41,992 nt of DNA from JBQCDV01 sp051960855 (GCA_051960855.1 JBQCDV010000142.1:1-41992); one strand, 5' to 3'. Counted from the stretch's first letter, positions 1 to 10,717 are shown. The notes: a model not told the origin generated them from the sequence alone. Numbers and translations are program-made.

Positions 1-707
1 CGGAGAGCTCGTCCGGTCGCGCCCTGCTGCTGCACGGGATCACCTCGTCGGCGGCGACGATGTGGGAGATCGGCGAGGGACTCGCCGCGGCGGGCTGGTC
101 GGCGACAGCGGTCGACCTCCCCGCCCACGGCGAGAGCGGCAGGACCTCCTCCTACCGCTTCTCGGATATCGCCGACCTCCTCGCCGCCCAGCTCGAGGAC
201 GGGTGGGACGTCGTGGTCGCCCACTCGCTCGGCGGGGCGATCGCCACGGAGCTCCTGGCGTCTCACCCCTTCTTCGCACGGCGGGCTCTGCTGATCGACC
301 CGGCGCTGGTTGCCTCCAGCGAGCTGGCTGCGGGTCTGCTCGCTCAGCTGCGCCACGACCAGCGTGAGCAGACGGAGGAGGGGGTTGCCGCCGCCAACCC
401 GCACTGGCACCCGCGGACTGTCGCCGAGCGTGTGCGGTCGACGCTCGCCACGGACGCGGACGCCGCCTCGCACTACGCCGAGCACAACCGTCCGTGGGAT
501 GTGCGATCACGCGCCGCCGAGGTGCGGGTGCCCGTCCACGTCCTGGTCCCGACCGACGGCGCGGTCGTCACCGCCGCCCTCGTCGACGAGCTCTCCGCGA
601 CCACCCGGCCGGCCTGGACGTTCGAGACCGTCCCGGACACGACACACAGCGTCCATCGCGACCGTCCCGACCTCGTCGTCGCCAGGGCGCTCGCCGGACC
701 CCGGTAG
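1..707 (+). CDS. alpha/beta hydrolase, 5'-truncated
   Basis: The frame is open from the first base, so the true start lies outside the window. It reads LLLHGIT (the oxyanion-hole HG motif of alpha/beta hydrolases), then VVVAHSLGGAIA, the nucleophile elbow with Ser in an AHSLGG context. Later come a PTDGAV segment that could supply the acid and THSVHRDRPD, which supplies the catalytic His. This order and spacing (about 235 residues visible) fit a small esterase, lipase or peptidase-like hydrolase of the AB_hydrolase_1/6 type. The substrate cannot be told. It is convergent with the regulator at 745-1635, 37 bases away, with no clear terminator between them. Confidence 0.85.
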   Translation, partial: ESSSGRALLLHGITSSAATMWEIGEGLAAAGWSATAVDLPAHGESGRTSSYRFSDIADLLAAQLEDGWDVVVAHSLGGAIATELLASHPFFARRALLIDPALVASSELAAGLLAQLRHDQREQTEEGVAAANPHWHPRTVAERVRSTLATDADAASHYAEHNRPWDVRSRAAEVRVPVHVLVPTDGAVVTAALVDELSATTRPAWTFETVPDTTHSVHRDRPDLVVARALAGPR

Positions 708-744
708 CCCTCGTCGGCCCTTCCTGCGTCGCGGCCCGCGGAGG

Positions 745-1635
745 TCAGCTAGGCGAGAGCTCCGCGGTGGCAGCCCAGCTGGCGAGCAGCCGGAGCCGGT
801 CCTCGGACGCGGTGCCGGGAGCAGCCGAGTAGACGACCAGGTCGTGGACGACTCCGCGAGTCAGCGGCAGGTCCAGGGACTGGAATGTCAGCTCCAGCTC
901 GCCGACCTCCGGGTGGCGGAGGCGCTTGACCCCGTCGTGGCGCATCAGCACGTCGTGGTCGGCCCACCGGCGCCGGAAGTCAGGGCTGAGAGTGGACAGC
1001 TCCCCGACCAGCTCGCGCAGCGCCGGGTCGCCGGGATCGCGCCCCGCCTCGGCGCGCAGCATGGCAGCGGTGGCACTGCCGGCTGGCTCCCAGTCCACGA
1101 AGAAGTCGCGGGCGCCCGGGTCGAGGAAGACGTAGCGGGCGATGTTGGGTCGACCGCGACTGTCGACGGTGGGGCTGGTGAACATCGGGGCATGCAGGGC
1201 GCGAGCCAGCGCGTTCGCCGCGATGACCTCCGTCCGGCCGGTCCGCACGAAGGCTGAGGACCCGGTCATGGAGTCGAGCAGCCACTGCACCCGCGGCGGG
1301 ACGTCGACCTGCCGTCGTCGTGAGGGAACCCCTCCCCGAACGGGACGCGAGGACCGCGCCAGCTCGAAGAGGTAAGAGCGCTCGTCGTCGTCCAGCTGTA
1401 GGGCGCGCGCGACGGCGCCGAGCACCTCCTCGGACACCCCGCGGATGTGGCCACGCTCGAGCCGGATGTACCACTCCGTGCTGACGCCGGCGAGGACCGC
1501 GACCTCTTCGCGCCGCAGCCCGGCGACCCGGCGGCGACCACTCATCGGCAGGCCGGCCTGGTCGGGGCGGATCCTGGCACGCCGGCTCATCAGGAAGTCC
1601 CGGACCTCGTTGCGCTGACCGGGCTGCTGCTTCAC
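745..1635 (-). CDS. XRE-family HTH regulator with MmyB-like ligand-binding domain
   Basis: This 296-residue protein has an N-terminal helix-turn-helix (about residues 10-85) with the actinobacterial signature GLRREEVAVLAGVS followed by WYIRLERG. A C-terminal domain of the MmyB type follows, with motifs such as VIAANALARAL and the closing ELTFQSLDLP and LVVYSAAPGT. Such regulators usually control an adjacent oxidoreductase gene, and here it is divergent from the aldo/keto reductase at 1802. The start codon is GTG. A -10 element TACCCT lies exactly seven bases upstream with no Shine-Dalgarno, so the mRNA is probably leaderless. The ligand is unknown; MmyB-like domains have been reported to bind lipid-like molecules in one crystal structure, but that cannot be transferred with confidence. 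Confidence 0.9.
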   Translation of the reverse strand: MKQQPGQRNEVRDFLMSRRARIRPDQAGLPMSGRRRVAGLRREEVAVLAGVSTEWYIRLERGHIRGVSEEVLGAVARALQLDDDERSYLFELARSSRPVRGGVPSRRRQVDVPPRVQWLLDSMTGSSAFVRTGRTEVIAANALARALHAPMFTSPTVDSRGRPNIARYVFLDPGARDFFVDWEPAGSATAAMLRAEAGRDPGDPALRELVGELSTLSPDFRRRWADHDVLMRHDGVKRLRHPEVGELELTFQSLDLPLTRGVVHDLVVYSAAPGTASEDRLRLLASWAATAELSPS

Positions 1636-1642
1636 GTCCGCC

Positions 1643-1648
1643 AGGGTA
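1643..1648 (-). promoter_or_regulatory. -10 element of leaderless HTH regulator gene
   Basis: TACCCT on the minus strand, followed by seven bases and the GTG start. No ribosome binding site is visible. It fits the TANNNT -10 consensus of actinobacterial leaderless genes. Confidence 0.55.
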
Positions 1649-1673
1649 GCCAGCGCTCACGACGCCAGGGGGT

Positions 1674-1700
1674 GCGCGCTTGTCCCCCCTATCAGCGCGC
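1674..1700. promoter_or_regulatory. inverted repeat, candidate operator between HTH regulator and aldo/keto reductase
   Basis: GCGCGCT (1674-1680) and AGCGCGC (1694-1700) are exact reverse complements separated by 13 bases, giving about two helical turns between half-site centres. The site lies in the divergent intergenic region, so it is a reasonable operator for the neighbouring MmyB-type regulator. The role is inferred. Confidence 0.35.
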
Positions 1701-1741
1701 CCTTCCACCCCTGTCCGGCCGGCTGTCTCCTGGTAGGAGCG

Positions 1742-1758
1742 GGTCGGCGAGGCCGACC
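1742..1758. promoter_or_regulatory. perfect inverted repeat in aldo/keto reductase leader
   Basis: GGTCGGC-GAG-GCCGACC, 7-bp arms with a 3-base spacer, about 44 bases before the ATG of the aldo/keto reductase. It could be an operator half or an mRNA hairpin. A second small inverted repeat, CTCCT-GGT-AGGAG, sits just upstream at 1727-1739. Confidence 0.35.
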
Positions 1759-1801
1759 TGGAAGCAACACCACCCTCACCAACACCAGGGAGTCACGGCA
1801 C

Positions 1802-2809
1802 ATGGCGATCGACAACACAAACGACGCAGCGCGGGGTGCAGCTCTAGGTACAGCGCTAGGTACAGCTCTAGGTACAGCTCTAGGTACAGCTCTCGGTACG
1901 TGGGCCTGGGGAGACAGCGGCGAGTCCGGGGACGGCTACTTCGGCAGTGGGCTGAGCGAGGCGTCGCTGCAGGAGGTCGTCGACAAGGCGATGGCCGGGG
2001 GGCTCACCCTCTGGGACACGGCTGCCGTGTACGGCATGGGCCGCTCGGAGTCAGTGCTCGGGCGGGCACTGCGCGCCTACGACCGCAGCGACTACCAGCT
2101 GTCGACGAAGTTCACGCCTCAGGTCGCCGGTGACCGCGACGATGCGGTCGCCCAGATGCTCGAGGAGAGCCTGGAGCGGTTGGGCACCAGCTATGTCGAC
2201 CTCTACTGGATCCACAACCCTTCCGACGTCGCGCGGTGGACGCCGCAACTGGTCCCACTGCTCGAGAGCGGCCGAATCCGACACGTGGGCGTCTCCAACC
2301 ACAACCTGGCTCAGATCGAGCTCGCCGAGGAGATCCTCGGGAAGGCGGGCTTCCGGGTCGAGGCCGTCCAGAACCACTACAGCCTGCTCTACCGCAGCTC
2401 GGAGCGGGCCGGCATCCTCGACTACTGCCGCGCGAGCGGGATCCGCTTCTTCGCCTACATGGTTCTCGAGCAGGGGGCCCTGACTGGCCGCTACGGTCCG
2501 ACGGCTCCCCTCCCCGAGGGCACGAACCGCGCGGCCGCCTACAACGAGCTGTTGCCGCAGCTGCAGGAGCTGACAGACCGCATGGGGGCGATCGGACGGT
2601 CGTGGGACGCCTCCCCGGCAGAGGTCGCGGTGGCGTGGGCCATGGGCAAGGGCACGACGCCCGTCGTCGGCGTGACCAAGCCGCGCCACGTCGACGGGCT
2701 GATGGCAGCCCGTCGCATCGCGCTCCGCGACGAGGAGGTCGCCGAGCTGGAGTCGCTGGCGGACTCCGCCGGGGTGAACACCCGAGGCTGGTGGGAGCAG
2801 GAGATGTAG
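1802..2809 (+). CDS. aldo/keto reductase with N-terminal ALGT repeat
   Basis: This is a 335-residue TIM-barrel NADP(H)-dependent oxidoreductase. The catalytic tetrad is present: Asp72 and Tyr77 (LWDTAAVYG), Lys103 (STKF) and His138 (WIHNP). The barrel continues with HVGVSNH, a QNHYSLL strand and the cofactor-binding VVGVTKPRH region. The substrate is unknown. The start ATG is preceded by AGGGAG nine bases upstream. Residues 14-33 are five copies of ALGT, encoded by a 12-bp tandem repeat that leads directly into the native first strand GTWAWG. The repeat uses CTA leucine and ACA threonine codons, unlike the rest of the gene. It is divergent from an MmyB-like regulator, its likely controller. 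Confidence 0.92.
   Translation: MAIDNTNDAARGAALGTALGTALGTALGTALGTWAWGDSGESGDGYFGSGLSEASLQEVVDKAMAGGLTLWDTAAVYGMGRSESVLGRALRAYDRSDYQLSTKFTPQVAGDRDDAVAQMLEESLERLGTSYVDLYWIHNPSDVARWTPQLVPLLESGRIRHVGVSNHNLAQIELAEEILGKAGFRVEAVQNHYSLLYRSSERAGILDYCRASGIRFFAYMVLEQGALTGRYGPTAPLPEGTNRAAAYNELLPQLQELTDRMGAIGRSWDASPAEVAVAWAMGKGTTPVVGVTKPRHVDGLMAARRIALRDEEVAELESLADSAGVNTRGWWEQEM
1841..1900 (+). repeat. five tandem 12-bp units inside aldo/keto reductase
   Basis: Units 1, 3 and 4 are identical GCTCTAGGTACA. Unit 2 differs by one base (GCGCTAGGTACA) and unit 5 by two (GCTCTCGGTACG). All are in frame (Ala-Leu-Gly-Thr). The last unit is the ancestral-looking one, since its codons fit the genome. Near identity of the other copies argues for recent expansion. 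Confidence 0.95.
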
Positions 2810-2912
2810 GCGGGAACGTTCTCGGCGTACTGCTGCTGCCCGTGAGAACCGAGCGGACCTGCCTCCTCCGCCCCGGGCTCTCCCGTACGGGCACCGTGAA
2901 ATGGTCGAGGCG

Positions 2913-2941
2913 TTGACACCGGTGACCGGCGGCGCGAGGCT
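2913..2941 (+). promoter_or_regulatory. promoter of leaderless TIGR03086 gene
   Basis: TTGACA (2913-2918), a 17-base spacer, GAGGCT (2936-2941), then six bases to the ATG at 2948. A perfect 10-bp palindrome CCCGTACGGG at 2882-2891 lies 21 bases upstream of the -35 and could be an operator. Confidence 0.6.
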
Positions 2942-2947
2942 CCCGGC

Positions 2948-3523
2948 ATGGACGACCAGCTTGTCTCCCAGGCCGCGCGAGGGCTCGTCGCCGCGGTCAG
3001 CTCAGCACAGCGGCAGGGGCAGCTCGAGTCCCGGCTGCCGGCAGGCTCGAACCCCGCAGGTGAGGCACCCACCGTCCGTGAGGCAGCGGCGGCGGCCGCC
3101 TACGACCTCGCGTGGGTGCCGCACACGATCGCCGGTGGAGCCGTCGACTCCGGGCCGGTCAGCAGGGATGAGGACCTGCTCGGCGGCGAGCCGTCCGCGG
3201 CGTTGAGCCGGCTCGCCGACGAGGCCCTCGCGGCCGTCGCTGCTGCTCCTGATCCCGACCAGCCCGTCCACCTGAGCTACGGCGACTTCCCAGCCCGCGA
3301 GTACCTCGAGCACATCAGCACCTACTACGGATTGCTGGCTCTCGACATCGACCGGGTCACCGGCGACGAGCCGGAGCCCACGCTCGTGGACGGCCTGCTC
3401 CGCCTGCTCGAGCCCCAGGCCGAGATGTGGCGGTCGATCGGGGTCTTCGGTGCCCAGGTCGAGGTCCCCGAGGACGCCTCTCCGCTAGCGAGGCTGCGCG
3501 GGCTCACGGGCCGCCAGCCCTGA
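2948..3523 (+). CDS. TIGR03086-type metal-binding (DinB/MDMPI-like) protein
   Basis: 191 residues. The C-terminal half carries the signatures of the TIGR03086/DinB-like group, which is related to mycothiol-dependent maleylpyruvate isomerase: HLSYGDFPAREYLEHIS in the middle and the characteristic ending LARLRGLTGRQP. His residues in this helix-rich fold usually bind a divalent metal. The specific substrate is not known. The gene is probably leaderless, with a good -35/-10 pair and six bases between -10 and ATG. It is convergent with the phosphoketolase operon, and a hairpin terminator lies between them. Three 9-bp near repeats (CTGACAGCG, CTGACGGCC, CTGACAGCC) run from 3520 to 3546 across the stop codon. 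Confidence 0.8.
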   Translation: MDDQLVSQAARGLVAAVSSAQRQGQLESRLPAGSNPAGEAPTVREAAAAAAYDLAWVPHTIAGGAVDSGPVSRDEDLLGGEPSAALSRLADEALAAVAAAPDPDQPVHLSYGDFPAREYLEHISTYYGLLALDIDRVTGDEPEPTLVDGLLRLLEPQAEMWRSIGVFGAQVEVPEDASPLARLRGLTGRQP

Positions 3524-3545
3524 CAGCGCTGACGGCCCTGACAGC

Positions 3546-3574
3546 CCGAGCAGGCGCAGATCACCCCTGCTCGG
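3546..3574. terminator. bidirectional hairpin terminator between TIGR03086 gene and phosphoketolase
   Basis: CCGAGCAGG (3546-3554) pairs perfectly with CCTGCTCGG (3566-3574) around an 11-base loop. It overlaps the last codons of the phosphoketolase gene. There is no U tract, as is common in GC-rich actinobacteria. Confidence 0.55.
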
Positions 3575-6011
3575 CCCAGTCTCCGAGGACCCAGTCGCGC
3601 ACCTCTGGCAGGTCCTCGAGGTGCTCGACCACGTAGGCCTCGTGCTCGGCCAGCTTCGCCTCGCACCACGCCTTGAGTTCCGTCGCGCCGCGGGGAGTGC
3701 GGCGTGCGTTGTTGAGGGCGTCGATGACGAGGTGGTACCGCGAGGCACGGTTGCGGACCACCATGTCGAACGGCGTTGTCGTCGTCCCCTCCTCGATGAA
3801 GCCGCGGACGCGGAAGCGATCGGCGTCCGGACGCCCGTGGACGAGCTGGTGGATCGCCCCCGGGAAGCCGTGGAACGCGAAGACGACGTCGACGTGGTCG
3901 GTGAACAGCTCGCTGAAGTACTGCGCATCCATGCCGTGCGGGTGGTCCTTGGGGCGCGACAGCGACATCAGGTCCACGACGTTGACGACCCGCACCCGCA
4001 GCGACGGCAGCTGCTCCTTGAGGATCTGGGCAGCGGCAACGGTCTCCATCGTCACGACGTCGCCCGCGCACGCCAGCACGATGTCCGGGTCCTGTGACCC
4101 GTCGTCGTTGCCGGCCCAGTCCCAGATGCCGGCGCCGCGTGCGCAGTGCTCCCGGGCCTCGTCGAGAGTCAGCCACTGCAGCTGCGGCTGCTTGTCGATG
4201 ACGATGAGGTTGACGTAGGAGCGTGACCGGAAGCAGTGGTCGGCCACGGAGACGAGGCAGTTGGCATCCGGCGGCAGGTAGATCCGCGACACGTCGCCGC
4301 GCTGGGTGAGCACGACCTGGATGAGCCCCGGCCCCTGGTGGGAGAAGCCGTTGTGGTCGTTGCGCCACGCGGTGGACGTCAGCAGGATGTTCAGACTCGG
4401 GACCTTCGCCCGCCAGGGCAGGTGCGCCGCCTCCTCCAGCCACTTGCCGTGCTGGACGGTCTGCGAGGCCGAGACCATGGCGAAGGCCTCGTAGGTGGCG
4501 AACATCCCGTGCCGTCCGGTCAGGTTGTAGCCCTCGAGCCAGCCGTGGCAGTTGTGCTCCGACAACACCTCCATGACGCGGCCCTCGTGGCTGATCGACA
4601 CATCCTCGGGGAGGATCGTCTCCATGAAGGCGCGGTCGGAGGCTTCGAAGACGGCGCCCAGGCGGTTGCTGTTGGTCTCGTCCGGACAGAAGAGCCGGAA
4701 GGTCGTCGGGTTGTCCTCGTAGATGTCCCGCATCATGGCGCCGAGCTGACGAGTCGACTCCGCGCGGATGGCGGCTGGACGCGGGACCTCCAGGGCGTAC
4801 GTCTCGAGGTCCCGGAGCCGCAGGTCCTGCGTGAGCAGGCCGCCGTTCGCGTGCGGGGAGGCGCTCATCCGGAGATCGCCCTGCGGCGCCACGCCCCGCA
4901 CGAGGTCCGACGGCCTGCCGTCGGCGTCAAAGAGCTCCTCCGGACCGTAGGAGCGCAGCCACTCCTCGAGCAGCGCCAGGTGCTCCGGGTTGTCCTTCAC
5001 ACCTGAGAGCGGGACCTGGTGGGAACGCCAGCTTCCCGTCACCGTGACACCATCAACCTCGACTGGGCCGGTCCATCCCTTGGGCGTGCGCAGCACGATC
5101 ATCGGCCACCGGGGCCGCTCGCCGTCCCAGGTCCCGGTGCGAGCCGACTCCTGGATCGAGCGGATCCGCCCCCAGCAGCGCGCGAGAGCGTCGGCGAAGC
5201 GCAGGTGCATGCCGGGCAGGTCCTCACCGCCGACCTCCACGACGTCGTAGCCGTGTCCCTCCAGCAGCTCGCGCACCTCCGCTGGGTCCTTGCGGCCGAG
5301 GACGGTGGGGCCGGCGATCTTCGCACCGTTGAGGTGCAGCACCGGCAACACCGCCCCGTCCCGGGTCGGGTTGATAAACGAGATCCCCTTCCACGACCCC
5401 TCCAGCGGGCCGGTCTCCGCCTCGCCGTCCCCCACGACGGCGAGGGCGAGCAGGTCCGGGTTGTCCATGACCGCGCCGAAGGCGTGCACCAGCACGTAGC
5501 CGAGCTCACCGCCCTCGTGGATGGACCCCGGCGTCGTCACCGACACGTGGCTGGGGATGCCCCCGGGGCTGGAGAACTGCCGGAAGAGCCGGTGCATCCC
5601 TGTCTCGTCCTGCGACACCCGCGGGTAGATCTGCGAGTAGGTCCCTTCGAGCCAGGAGGCCGCCACGAGCGCCGGCCCGCCGTGTCCCGGTCCCGCAAGG
5701 TAGATCGCCTGCTGACCTGTCTCACGGATGAGCCGCGACATGTGCGCATAGATGAACGACAGACCTGGGCTCGTACCCCAGTGCCCCAGCAACCGCGGCT
5801 TGATGTCATCTGGACGCAAAGGCCGACGCAGCAACGGGTTGTCCTGCAGGTAGATCTGCCCGACGGTGAGGTAGTTGTCGGCGCGCCACCAGGCGTCGAG
5901 CGCTGCGACATCCCCTTGCGATGGCGCCGCAAGAGTCGCGACCAGTCCGTCGAGGTCACCGCCGCGCCAGTCGGTCCCAGCGTGCAGGTCGGCGGTCGGG
6001 GCATCCGTCAT
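3561..6011 (-). CDS. xfp: xylulose-5-phosphate/fructose-6-phosphate phosphoketolase
   Basis: This 816-residue protein has the usual length of XFP-family thiamine-diphosphate phosphoketolases. They cleave xylulose 5-phosphate (and often fructose 6-phosphate) with phosphate to give acetyl phosphate plus glyceraldehyde 3-phosphate or erythrose 4-phosphate. Visible signatures are GHWGTSPGLSFIYAH near residues 77-91, HEGGELGYVLVHAFGA near 165-180 and the ThDP/Mg motif GDGEAETGPLEGSWK near 191-205. FSHQGPG and the C-terminal HGFPGAIHQLVHGR are also present. The start ATG overlaps the acetate kinase stop (ATGA) and has AAGGAG inside the kinase 3' end, so the two are translationally coupled. The product acetyl phosphate feeds acetate kinase for ATP. 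Dual substrate use cannot be judged from sequence. Confidence 0.96.
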   Translation of the reverse strand: MTDAPTADLHAGTDWRGGDLDGLVATLAAPSQGDVAALDAWWRADNYLTVGQIYLQDNPLLRRPLRPDDIKPRLLGHWGTSPGLSFIYAHMSRLIRETGQQAIYLAGPGHGGPALVAASWLEGTYSQIYPRVSQDETGMHRLFRQFSSPGGIPSHVSVTTPGSIHEGGELGYVLVHAFGAVMDNPDLLALAVVGDGEAETGPLEGSWKGISFINPTRDGAVLPVLHLNGAKIAGPTVLGRKDPAEVRELLEGHGYDVVEVGGEDLPGMHLRFADALARCWGRIRSIQESARTGTWDGERPRWPMIVLRTPKGWTGPVEVDGVTVTGSWRSHQVPLSGVKDNPEHLALLEEWLRSYGPEELFDADGRPSDLVRGVAPQGDLRMSASPHANGGLLTQDLRLRDLETYALEVPRPAAIRAESTRQLGAMMRDIYEDNPTTFRLFCPDETNSNRLGAVFEASDRAFMETILPEDVSISHEGRVMEVLSEHNCHGWLEGYNLTGRHGMFATYEAFAMVSASQTVQHGKWLEEAAHLPWRAKVPSLNILLTSTAWRNDHNGFSHQGPGLIQVVLTQRGDVSRIYLPPDANCLVSVADHCFRSRSYVNLIVIDKQPQLQWLTLDEAREHCARGAGIWDWAGNDDGSQDPDIVLACAGDVVTMETVAAAQILKEQLPSLRVRVVNVVDLMSLSRPKDHPHGMDAQYFSELFTDHVDVVFAFHGFPGAIHQLVHGRPDADRFRVRGFIEEGTTTTPFDMVVRNRASRYHLVIDALNNARRTPRGATELKAWCEAKLAEHEAYVVEHLEDLPEVRDWVLGDWAEQG

Positions 6012-7204
6012 GACGTCTCCTTGGTTGTCTGGTCGAGGACGGCCGCCACCTCGACGGCGATCTGGCCCTCTTCACCGGCGGGGATGACGAGCAGCCGCAG
6101 GGGAGCATCGGGCTCACTGACGAACGCCGTCCGACCGGCCGCGGCGCCGTCGTCGGCGAGCGCTGCATTGGCGGCCCGGTCGAGTCGGACACCGAGGGGG
6201 CGCAGGGGCTCGCAGACGTCGGCGCGCAGCCGAGCGTCGTGCTCGCCCGCACCGCCGGTGAAGACGATGGCCTGCGCTGTCGGCACAGCCGCGAGCATGG
6301 CGCCGAGTCCCGTGCGCAGCCGGTAGGTGTAGAGGTCGAGAGCGAGCACGGCGGCCTCGTCTCCCCGCTCGGCCGCTGCTCGCACATCGCGCAGGTCGGT
6401 GTGGCCGGCCATGCCGCGCAGGCCGCTGCCCCGGTTGAGCAGCTCCTCGACGTCGTCGACCCCGAGGCCGCCGGCTCGCTGCAGGTGCAGGACGACGGTC
6501 GGGTCGACACTGCCGGAGCGGCTGCCCATCACGAGTCCCTCGACCGGTGAGAAGCCCATGGTCGTGTCCACGCTGCGCCCACCGGCGACCGCGGTCATCG
6601 AGACGCCGTTGCCGATGTGGCAGACGACGAGGTCGACGTCGTCCACCCGGACGCCCAGTGCGTGGGCAGCCTCGCAGGTGACGTGGGCGACGTTGATGCC
6701 GTGGAAGCCGTAGCGGTAGAGGTCGAGCTTGTCGGTGAGCTCGAGCGGCAGTGCGTACCGCCGCGAGTGATCCGGCATCCCGGCATGGAAGGCGGTGTCG
6801 AACACCGCGACGTGCGGCACCTCCGGCAGCGCTGCGCGAGCACCCTCCAGGCTCGCCACGGCGACCGGGACGTGCAGAGGGGCCAGCGGCCGGAGCGCGG
6901 CCAGCCGATGGAGCACCTCGTCGGTGACGACGGTGGGTCTGACGAACTCCACGCCGCCGTGCACCACGCGATGCCCGACCGCCTCGATGCGCCGCCCGGG
7001 CGGCAGGTGTCTCGCCGCCGCCTGCACGCAGGCGTCGACCGCAGCCGCGTGGTCCACGGGATCCGAGGGACCGCCCTCGCCCACGCGCTCCACCGCCCCC
7101 TTGGCGAGGGTCGCCGGCGACTCGTCGGCGGTCGGCCTCTCGACGTCGATCAGCTGCCACTTCACCGACGACGAGCCGGCATTGAGGACGAGCACCAACG
7201 GCAT
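6008..7204 (-). CDS. ackA: acetate kinase
   Basis: This 398-residue member of the ASKHA fold converts acetyl phosphate plus ADP to acetate plus ATP. Family signatures are in order: VLNAGSSSVKW at the start, HRVVHGGVEF, VFDTAFHAGMP (catalytic Asp), HIGNGVSMTAV, DTTMGFSPVEGLVMGSRSG and FTGGAGEHDARLR. I chose ATG at 7204 because AGGGTGAG lies just upstream and NAGSSS then falls at the expected distance; a GTG at 7213 is the alternative. It is the first gene of the leftward xfp operon, so the pair forms the phosphoketolase/acetate kinase shunt. No phosphotransacetylase gene lies next to it. Confidence 0.95.
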   Translation of the reverse strand: MPLVLVLNAGSSSVKWQLIDVERPTADESPATLAKGAVERVGEGGPSDPVDHAAAVDACVQAAARHLPPGRRIEAVGHRVVHGGVEFVRPTVVTDEVLHRLAALRPLAPLHVPVAVASLEGARAALPEVPHVAVFDTAFHAGMPDHSRRYALPLELTDKLDLYRYGFHGINVAHVTCEAAHALGVRVDDVDLVVCHIGNGVSMTAVAGGRSVDTTMGFSPVEGLVMGSRSGSVDPTVVLHLQRAGGLGVDDVEELLNRGSGLRGMAGHTDLRDVRAAAERGDEAAVLALDLYTYRLRTGLGAMLAAVPTAQAIVFTGGAGEHDARLRADVCEPLRPLGVRLDRAANAALADDGAAAGRTAFVSEPDAPLRLLVIPAGEEGQIAVEVAAVLDQTTKETS

Positions 7205-7287
7205 GCGTCTCACCCTGCCCGATGGTCACTGTGCCCGGACACCCCAGAAGGGCCCGAGTTGGCGGGATCTTCCGCCCGGGGGCGGGA

Positions 7288-7302
7288 GGGACCAAGGTCA
7301 CT
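7288..7302. promoter_or_regulatory. DosR/DevR-like inverted repeat between the two energy-metabolism operons
   Basis: The plus strand reads GGGACCAAGGTCACT. Its reverse complement GTGACCTTGGTCCC matches the mycobacterial DosR core GGGACTTTAGTCCC at 11 of 14 positions by hand count. It lies 84 bases upstream of ackA and 110 bases upstream of the PEP synthase regulatory gene. Regulation by a DevR-type response regulator is an inference. Confidence 0.3.
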
Positions 7303-7411
7303 CCCCTCCAGCGCACCGCTCGGGGCCGGATCGGTGTACAAACGACCTCTCACGTCACCGCCGACGGCGAGCACGGCCGCCGGCGTTCGCTCATGCCAAA
7401 GGAGCCGGTGG

Positions 7412-8277
7412 ATGGGTGGTGCGAACGACGGCGCCGGACGCCCCGTCGTTCCCGTCTTCTTCCTGTCGGACAGCACCGGGATCTCGGCGGAGCTGATGGG
7501 CAACGCGCTGCTCGCGCAGTTCCCGGACCTGGTCTTCGAGCGCAAGCTCATCCCGTTCATTGCGAGCGTGGAGGAGGCGCGCAAGGTCGTGCGCGAGCTG
7601 GACGCCCGGCTCGACGAGGGTGCCGCGCAGGGGATCACCCCGCTCGTCTTCACGACCGCGGCCACCGACGAGGTCCGTCGCGAGCTGCACGCCTCACGCT
7701 GCCCGATCATCGACTTCTTCGGCATGCACATGGCACGCGTGGAGTCCATCCTCGGCGTCGCCGGCACGCGCATCCCCGCCCGGCTGCACGGTCTCGGCGA
7801 CGTCCAGCGCTACAACACGCGGATGGCGGCCATCGAGTACGCCATCGAGCACGACGACGGCCAGAGCCTGCGGGCGCTGGACAAGGCCGACGTCGTGCTG
7901 GTCGCCCCCTCCCGCTGCGGCAAGACGCCGACGACGATGTACCTGGCACTGCAGCACGGGCTCTTCGTCGCCAACTACCCGCTGCTGGACGAGGACCTCG
8001 AGACCACCGAGCTGCCCCAGCCGCTGGGGGTGGTGCGCGACCGGTGCTTCGGCATCACCACCACCCCGGCTCGCCTCACTGAGGTCCGGCAGCAGCGACG
8101 CCCCGGGTCCCGCTATGCCTCCTTCGAGCAGTGCACCTACGAGCTTCGCCGCGCCGCGGCGCTCTTCTCGGCCAACGGCGTCCCCACCGTGGACTCCTCG
8201 GCCAAGTCAGTGGAAGAAATGGCAGCAGTGATCCTGCAGACCCTGCGCGCTTGGGGCACGACACGAAAGGTCGGAGC

Positions 8278-8281
<4 letters not shown>
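7412..8281 (+). CDS. ppsR: PEP synthase regulatory protein (kinase/pyrophosphorylase)
   Basis: This 289-residue protein belongs to the DUF299/PSRP family. These enzymes switch PEP synthase (or pyruvate phosphate dikinase) off by ADP-dependent phosphorylation of a threonine near its catalytic histidine, and on by phosphate-dependent pyrophosphorolysis. It opens with VFFLSDSTGISAE, has the family P-loop APSRCGKTPT near residue 165, and ends with DSSAKSVEEMAA. ATG 7412 is set by AAAGGAG at 7398-7404. Its TGA overlaps the start of ppsA (ATGA), so enzyme and regulator are co-translated. The target threonine is visible in the neighbouring PEP synthase. Confidence 0.93.
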
Positions 8282-10656
<2,375 letters not shown>

Positions 10657-10676
10657 CGAGAGCCGCGGCTTGTCCA

Positions 10677-10714
10677 CAGGTCGGGCGCCAGTGGCGGAAC
10701 CGGCGCCCGACCTG
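10677..10714. terminator. hairpin terminator after PEP synthase
   Basis: CAGGTCGGGCGCC (10677-10689) and GGCGCCCGACCTG (10702-10714) form a perfect 13-bp stem with a 12-base loop. It sits 20 bases past the ppsA stop. There is no U tract. The 3' arm ends just before the -10 of the next gene. Confidence 0.65.
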
Positions 10715-10717
10715 CCT

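Noticed and set aside
1841..1900. Vector or synthetic promoter contamination
   Set aside because: CTAGGTACAG resembles part of a common synthetic promoter, but the repeat is in frame within a normal gene and lacks the rest of that sequence.
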